From: Roseicyclus sp.
GTDB lineage: Bacteria; Pseudomonadota; Alphaproteobacteria; Rhodobacterales; Rhodobacteraceae
DNA length: 10,439 nucleotides
Direction of reading: 5' to 3'
Assembly: GCA_018401055.1 (NCBI GenBank)
Contig: JAGYLB010000011.1
Coordinates: forward strand, 1 to 10,439
Both the position numbers and the translations under genes were made by a program. The notes beneath the pieces are model-generated. The model was not told where the DNA came from, ran no database searches, and was given only the letters and a program-made list of their open reading frames with translations. This document shows, one piece after another, positions 7,272 through 10,439 of the stretch; position 1 is the first letter of the stretch, and the number at the start of each line of letters is the position of its first letter.

Positions 7272-8292
7272 CACTATCGCCCGCGCGGCGCCACCCCTTT
7301 TGGAGGTGCGCGATCTGCAGACGACCTTCGATCTGTCGAAGACGCTGTCGGTTTGTGCCGTCGATGGTGTCAGCTTCACGGTCGATGCCGGCGAAACCCT
7401 TGCCATCGTCGGCGAAAGCGGCTCGGGCAAATCCGTCACCAGCCTGTCGATCATGGGTCTGTTGCCGAAGGATATCGGGCGGATCACCGGCGGGTCGATC
7501 AAGCTTCAAGGCCGCGAAATCAGCACGCTGAGCGATGCCGAGATGCGAGAGATCCGCGGCAAGGAAATCGGGATGATCTTTCAGGAGCCGATGACGAGCC
7601 TGAACCCCGTCCACACCATCGGCAATCAAATAGGCGAAATGGTGATCCGGCATGAAGGCCTGTCCAAGGCCAAGGCCCGCGCCCGGTCGATCGACATGCT
7701 CGATCTGGTCGGCATCCCCGAACCACGGCGCCGCGTCGACACCTATCCGCACGAGATGTCGGGCGGGATGCGGCAGCGCGCGATGATCGCCATGGCGCTG
7801 GCCTGCGAACCGCGCATCTTGATCGCGGACGAACCGACCACAGCACTCGATGTGACGATCCAGGCGCAGATGCTGGAATTGATGGACGACCTGCAAAAGA
7901 AACTCGGCATGGCGATCATCTTCATCACGCACGATTTGGGCGTCGTGGCCGAGGTCGCGGACCGGGTGGTGGTGATGTATGCCGCGCAAGTGGTCGAGAT
8001 GGGGGGCGTCGACGATATCTTCCGCGACCCCAGGATGCCCTACACCGCCGGCCTGATGAACTCGATACCGCGCCTCGGGTCGTCGGTGCACAAGCAACGC
8101 TTGACCGCGATCCCGGGGACCGTGCCCGCGCTGACCAGCCTGCCGTCCGGTTGCCGGTTCAACCCGCGCTGCGGCTTCGCGACGGACATCTGCCGGGCCG
8201 CGGTGCCCGCGCTCGAACAAGCCACCACCGACCACATGATCCGCTGCGCGCACTGGCGCGACCTGACCCTCCGCGAAAGGGAAGCCTCATGA
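7261..8292 (+). CDS. DppD-like ABC importer ATPase
   Basis: This 343-residue ATP-binding subunit belongs to the dipeptide/oligopeptide/nickel importer class. Motifs are Walker A GESGSGKS (51-58), Q-loop [11 protein letters not shown], signature MSGGMRQR (166-173), Walker B ILIADEPT (186-193) with catalytic Glu, and H-loop H224. The C-terminal oligopeptide-transporter domain begins near 255 and carries Cys at 298, 304, 311 and 329. This pattern is reported to bind a [4Fe-4S] cluster in DppD-type subunits. An in-frame TGA at 7255-7257 rules out any start upstream of 7261. The MSGGM form and the IMGLLP segment fit the D subunit rather than the F subunit. Its stop overlaps the DppF-like start by 4 nt, so the two ATPases are coupled. 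They should drive the permeases encoded divergently at 4971-6897. Confidence 0.93.
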   Translation: MQADTIARAAPPLLEVRDLQTTFDLSKTLSVCAVDGVSFTVDAGETLAIVGESGSGKSVTSLSIMGLLPKDIGRITGGSIKLQGREISTLSDAEMREIRGKEIGMIFQEPMTSLNPVHTIGNQIGEMVIRHEGLSKAKARARSIDMLDLVGIPEPRRRVDTYPHEMSGGMRQRAMIAMALACEPRILIADEPTTALDVTIQAQMLELMDDLQKKLGMAIIFITHDLGVVAEVADRVVVMYAAQVVEMGGVDDIFRDPRMPYTAGLMNSIPRLGSSVHKQRLTAIPGTVPALTSLPSGCRFNPRCGFATDICRAAVPALEQATTDHMIRCAHWRDLTLREREAS

Positions 8293-9257
8293 CCGAGCCG
8301 CTTCTAAAGGTCGACGAACTGCGCAAGTATTTCCCGATCCATGGCGGCGTGTTGCGCCGGGTGGTCAACAACGTAAAGGCCGTCGAGGACGTCTCGTTCG
8401 AGATCGGCGCGGGCGAGGTCGTCGGCCTCGTCGGCGAAAGCGGGTCCGGCAAGACCACGGTCGGCCGCACGATCTTGCGGTTGGAAACGGCCACGGCGGG
8501 GACCGTGCGCTTCGAGGGGGCCGATATCATGGCCATGGGCCCGTCCGAGATGCGCCGCTATCGCAAGAAGATGCAGATCATCTTCCAAGACCCCTACGCC
8601 AGCCTGAACCCCCGAGAAAAGGTGCGCGAGGTGCTGACCCACCCGTTGCGCCTGCACCGGATCGGCAGTGCGTCGGAACACGAGGACCGCGCCGCCGCGC
8701 TGCTCGAAAAGGTTGGCCTGTCGCGCGACCATCTCGACCGCTTCCCGCACGAGTTTTCCGGCGGTCAGCGCCAGCGCATCGGAATCGCGCGCGCCCTTGC
8801 CGTCGAGCCGAGCTTCATCGTCGCGGACGAACCGGTTTCGGCGCTCGACGTGTCGATCCAGGCACAGGTGATCAACCTGTTGGAGGATCTGAAAAACGAC
8901 CTCGACCTCACGATGCTGTTCATAGCACATGATCTCGGTGTGGTCGAACATATCTGCGACCGGGTTATCGTGATGTATCTCGGGCGGGTGATGGAAATCG
9001 GGACGGCGGCCGATCTCTATGCACGGCCGAACCACCCCTATACCCAGGCGCTGTTGTCGGCTGTGCCGATCCCCGAACCCGGCAAGCGGCGCGAACGCGT
9101 TGTCCTGAAGGGCGATATTCCCAGCCCGATAAACCCGCCATCGGGGTGCGTGTTCCGAACCCGCTGCCCCATGGCCATCGCGGATTGCGCCAAGGTCGTG
9201 CCGGACCTTCGCAAGGTCGGCGAAGGACATCTCAGTGCATGCATCCGGACGACGTGA
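8289..9257 (+). CDS. DppF-like ABC importer ATPase
   Basis: This 322-residue second ATPase forms the other half of the importer's motor. Its start is the ATG overlapping the upstream stop (ATGA), with AAAGG 8 nt before it. Longer in-frame readings extend into the DppD-like gene and lack family support. The N-terminal HGGVLRR..VNNVKAVEDVSF is the characteristic F-subunit opening. Motifs are Walker A GESGSGKT (49-56), Q-loop IFQDPYASLNP, signature FSGGQRQR (156-163), Walker B FIVADEPV (176-183) and H-loop H214. Four Cys in the C-terminal domain (287, 293, 300, 318) follow the same spacing logic as in the D subunit, so an Fe-S site is possible here too. The stop is followed within 2 nt by a GC-rich repeat that can fold as a hairpin. 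Confidence 0.94.
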   Translation: MTEPLLKVDELRKYFPIHGGVLRRVVNNVKAVEDVSFEIGAGEVVGLVGESGSGKTTVGRTILRLETATAGTVRFEGADIMAMGPSEMRRYRKKMQIIFQDPYASLNPREKVREVLTHPLRLHRIGSASEHEDRAAALLEKVGLSRDHLDRFPHEFSGGQRQRIGIARALAVEPSFIVADEPVSALDVSIQAQVINLLEDLKNDLDLTMLFIAHDLGVVEHICDRVIVMYLGRVMEIGTAADLYARPNHPYTQALLSAVPIPEPGKRRERVVLKGDIPSPINPPSGCVFRTRCPMAIADCAKVVPDLRKVGEGHLSACIRTT

Positions 9258-9300
9258 CCGCGCGCCTTGCACGACGTTATCGGCGCGCTTTGCACGACGT
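9254..9300 (+). repeat. 23-bp-period tandem repeat with a 7-bp hairpin after the DppF-like gene
   Basis: CGCGCCTTGCACGACGT (9261-9277) and CGCGCTTTGCACGACGT (9284-9300) match at 16 of 17 positions with a 23-bp period. A shorter third ACGACGT at 9249-9255 covers the end of the DppF-like gene. Within it, GCGCGCC (9260-9266) and GGCGCGC (9282-9288) form a perfect 7-bp inverted repeat with a 15-nt loop, followed by TTT. It could be a weak transcription terminator for the ATPase genes or a protein-binding repeat. The T-run is short for a strong intrinsic terminator. Confidence 0.5.
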
Positions 9301-9359
9301 GACCGATTCCCAGGCAATCGCGGTGCGAATGGGGCGTCGGACCGCGCGGCTGGATCAAG

Positions 9360-9413
9360 AATGCTTGACAAGGCTTTTGGGCGTGCCTCATTGTCCACTT
9401 ATGGATTGTCGAC
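9360..9413 (+). promoter_or_regulatory. Candidate promoter plus operator for the GntR regulator gene
   Basis: AATGCTTGACAA (9360-9371) carries a perfect TTGACA, followed after an 18-bp spacer by CATTGT (9389-9394), a 3 of 6 match to the -10 consensus. GATTGTCGAC (9404-9413) sits about where transcription would begin. TGTCGACA (9407-9414) is a perfect 8-bp palindrome. A related site, ATTGTCCAC (9390-9398), lies 15 bp upstream in the same orientation. The layout matches the module at 7035-7087 and suggests autoregulation by the GntR protein. Confidence 0.5.
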
Positions 9414-9468
9414 ACTCCACAACCTGCATGTCTATCGTCGCCCATGGCTGGCGGCAAAACCGCGGTTG

Positions 9469-9494
9469 TCGGCAATCGACCCTTCTATTGCCGA
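9469..9494 (+). repeat. 8-bp inverted repeat in the GntR leader
   Basis: TCGGCAAT (9469-9476) and ATTGCCGA (9487-9494) form a perfect 8-bp inverted repeat around a 10-nt loop, extendable in RNA by one G-U pair. It lies downstream of the candidate transcription start and about 105 nt before the start codon. No T-run follows, so it is not an obvious terminator. An operator or a leader RNA stem are the options. Confidence 0.45.
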
Positions 9495-9599
9495 TTGCAG
9501 TTGCCATGTCGCGCATCGCCTCTCTAGGAAATTTCATCCGGCCGCTTACGCGCCTCGGCGCGTCGGACCGCGGACCCGGATTTCTGGAGGAGCATTTTC

Positions 9600-10280
9600 A
9601 TGAATGACGTAACGTCCCTGCCCGCCGATATCGCACCGATCGAGAACGTCCCTCTGCGCGTGCAGGTCGCCAATCGCCTTCGCGGCGCGATCCTAAGCGG
9701 GCGGCTTCGGCCGGGCACCGCCTTGGTCGAAACGGCCCTTGCCGAGCAGATGAATGTCAGCCGCGCGCCGATCCGCGAGGCGATTCAGATCCTGGAAAAC
9801 GACGGCCTCGTCGAAACCATCGCCTACAAGGGCAAGCAGGTGAAACCGCTGACGGCCCGCGAAGTGGCGGAAACCTATTCGCTGCGCGAGGTGTTCGAGG
9901 TGATGGCCGTGCGCCGCATCTTGGAAAACGGCGCACCGCTCGACGTGTTGCACGCCCAGTGCGACGCCATGATGGCCGCCGCCGAGAACGACGATTACGC
10001 CGCGCTGACCGCGGCGGACGAGGCGTTTCATCACACGCTCATCCGGCTGGCCGACCACGATCTGCTGCAAGCATCGTGGAAGAACCTCTACCTACGCATC
10101 CATCAGATCATGGCGCTTCGCAACCGCGACGAGCGCAACCTCGAACATATCGCAGGCAACCACCCGCCGATCGTTCAGGCGCTGGAAGATCGCGACGCGG
10201 ATCGCGCCATCGCCCTGATTTCCGACCACACGCGTGCGCTGGCCGCCTTCGATCCGGCCACGATCGTGCAAGATCTGTGA
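9600..10280 (+). CDS. GntR-family transcriptional regulator, FCD (FadR-like) subgroup
   Basis: This is a 226-residue DNA-binding regulator. The N-terminal winged helix-turn-helix at about residues 17-82 contains RLRGAILSGRLRPGTALVETALAEQMNVSRAPIREAIQ, written here only as a landmark by its ends R26-Q63, the hallmark GntR sequence. The helical C-terminal FCD domain at about 88-215 has the metal/ligand pattern D140-x3-H144 with later His candidates at H188 and H210. FCD regulators bind small carboxylates or related metabolites and usually repress adjacent catabolic or transport genes. A strong GGAGGAG lies 7 nt before the ATG, which fixes the start. The gene sits between the importer ATPases and a gene beginning at 10411. 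The shared motif upstream of it and of the DppD-like gene makes it the likely regulator of the importer. The effector is unknown; it may relate to the amidohydrolase product or substrate. Confidence 0.93.
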   Translation: MNDVTSLPADIAPIENVPLRVQVANRLRGAILSGRLRPGTALVETALAEQMNVSRAPIREAIQILENDGLVETIAYKGKQVKPLTAREVAETYSLREVFEVMAVRRILENGAPLDVLHAQCDAMMAAAENDDYAALTAADEAFHHTLIRLADHDLLQASWKNLYLRIHQIMALRNRDERNLEHIAGNHPPIVQALEDRDADRAIALISDHTRALAAFDPATIVQDL

Positions 10281-10398
10281 TCCCTTCCGTCGTGACATTC
10301 GGCGCGCCGCGCCATCCCGGTGTCGGGGTTGCAGTCCAAGACCGCCAATCGAACGGCAAGAACAGCCGGGCGGAACCCTGACGACCAGCCAACAGGTG

Positions 10399-10406
10399 AA
10401 AGGAAG
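10399..10406 (+). promoter_or_regulatory. Ribosome binding site of the gene at the right edge
   Basis: AAAGGAAG places GGA 6 nt before ATG 10411, near-ideal spacing. It supports a real gene start even though only 29 nt of the gene are visible. Confidence 0.65.
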
Positions 10407-10410
10407 CAAT

Positions 10411-10439
10411 ATGCCACGACTACACCGACTTCTAACAAC
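10411..10439 (+). CDS. Start of an unidentified gene, 3'-truncated; possibly the importer's substrate-binding protein
   Basis: Only the first ten codons are visible, reading MPRLHRLLTT. The ATG follows a strong Shine-Dalgarno by 6 nt and lies 130 nt after the regulator's stop. Two Arg and a His followed by the beginning of a Leu-rich stretch would suit the n-region of a secretion signal. No substrate-binding protein gene is complete in the window although both permeases and both ATPases are present, so a periplasmic binding protein is a reasonable guess. Ten residues cannot establish a family. Confidence 0.55.

Larger units (their letters stand above)
9258..9599. promoter_or_regulatory. Intergenic control region upstream of the GntR regulator
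   Basis: This 342-nt gap contains, in order, the tandem repeat/hairpin, a candidate promoter/operator (9360-9413), an 8-bp inverted repeat (9469-9494) and the regulator's ribosome binding site GGAGGAG (9586-9592). Some frames stay open across it, but none resembles a protein family, so I treat it as non-coding. Confidence 0.6.

Noticed and set aside
7234..8253. Open frame of 339 codons on the minus strand opposite the DppD-like gene
   Set aside because: It is an antisense shadow of an intact ATPase, with no ribosome binding site or family motif.
9236..9243. Palindrome TGCATGCA near the end of the DppF-like gene
   Set aside because: It is coding sequence (Ser-Ala-Cys-Ile region), and an isolated 8-bp palindrome is expected by chance.
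9235..9603. Open frame of 122 codons ending in an ATGA overlap with the GntR start
   Set aside because: The overlap looks like translational coupling, but the product resembles no protein. The frame covers the candidate terminator, promoter and inverted repeat, so it is better explained as non-coding.
10314..10329. Six-pair stem-loop (CCCG-GTGT-CGGG core) after the GntR gene
   Set aside because: It contains a G-U pair and has no following T-run, so it is too weak to call as a terminator.

Overview
The window is GC-rich (above about 60% by eye), densely coding bacterial DNA. Gene style, ATGA-coupled gene pairs and CTTGAC-type -35 elements suggest an alphaproteobacterium, probably of the Rhodobacterales. 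That placement is an inference from composition and gene families; no rRNA or other phylogenetic marker is present. I see no mobile element, CRISPR array, tRNA or rRNA.

Left part (2-4915, + strand): the 3' portion of a cyclic amidohydrolase (dihydroorotase/allantoinase/hydantoinase superfamily) whose N-terminus lies outside the window. It is followed by two translationally coupled full-length half-transporters of the MsbA/MdlAB/BmrCD exporter class. One half has an Asp at the catalytic Walker B position and the other has an altered signature motif. Together these predict a heterodimeric exporter with one consensus and one degenerate ATP site.

Middle and right part (4971-9257): an importer of the dipeptide/oligopeptide/nickel (Dpp/Opp) class, split over two divergent units. 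The permeases (DppB-like, then DppC-like) run on the minus strand and converge on the exporter genes. The two ATPases (DppD-like and DppF-like, overlapping by 4 bp) run on the plus strand. A 363-nt control region separates the two arms. No complete substrate-binding protein gene is visible.

Right end (9258-10439): a 342-nt intergenic region with a tandem repeat/hairpin, a second candidate promoter and an inverted repeat, then a GntR-family FCD-type regulator. After it, the first 29 nt of another gene with a strong ribosome binding site are visible; by context it may be the missing binding protein.

The most useful non-obvious signal is a two-block DNA motif: a 12-bp block AATGCTTGACAA and a 10-bp block GATTGTCGAC. 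Both blocks occur at nearly the same spacing (43 and 44 nt) upstream of the DppD-like gene and of the GntR gene. This looks like a shared promoter plus operator and suggests that the regulator controls both the importer and itself. The rest is fairly ordinary accessory transport and catabolic DNA, and I see no clear sign of a wholly new system.
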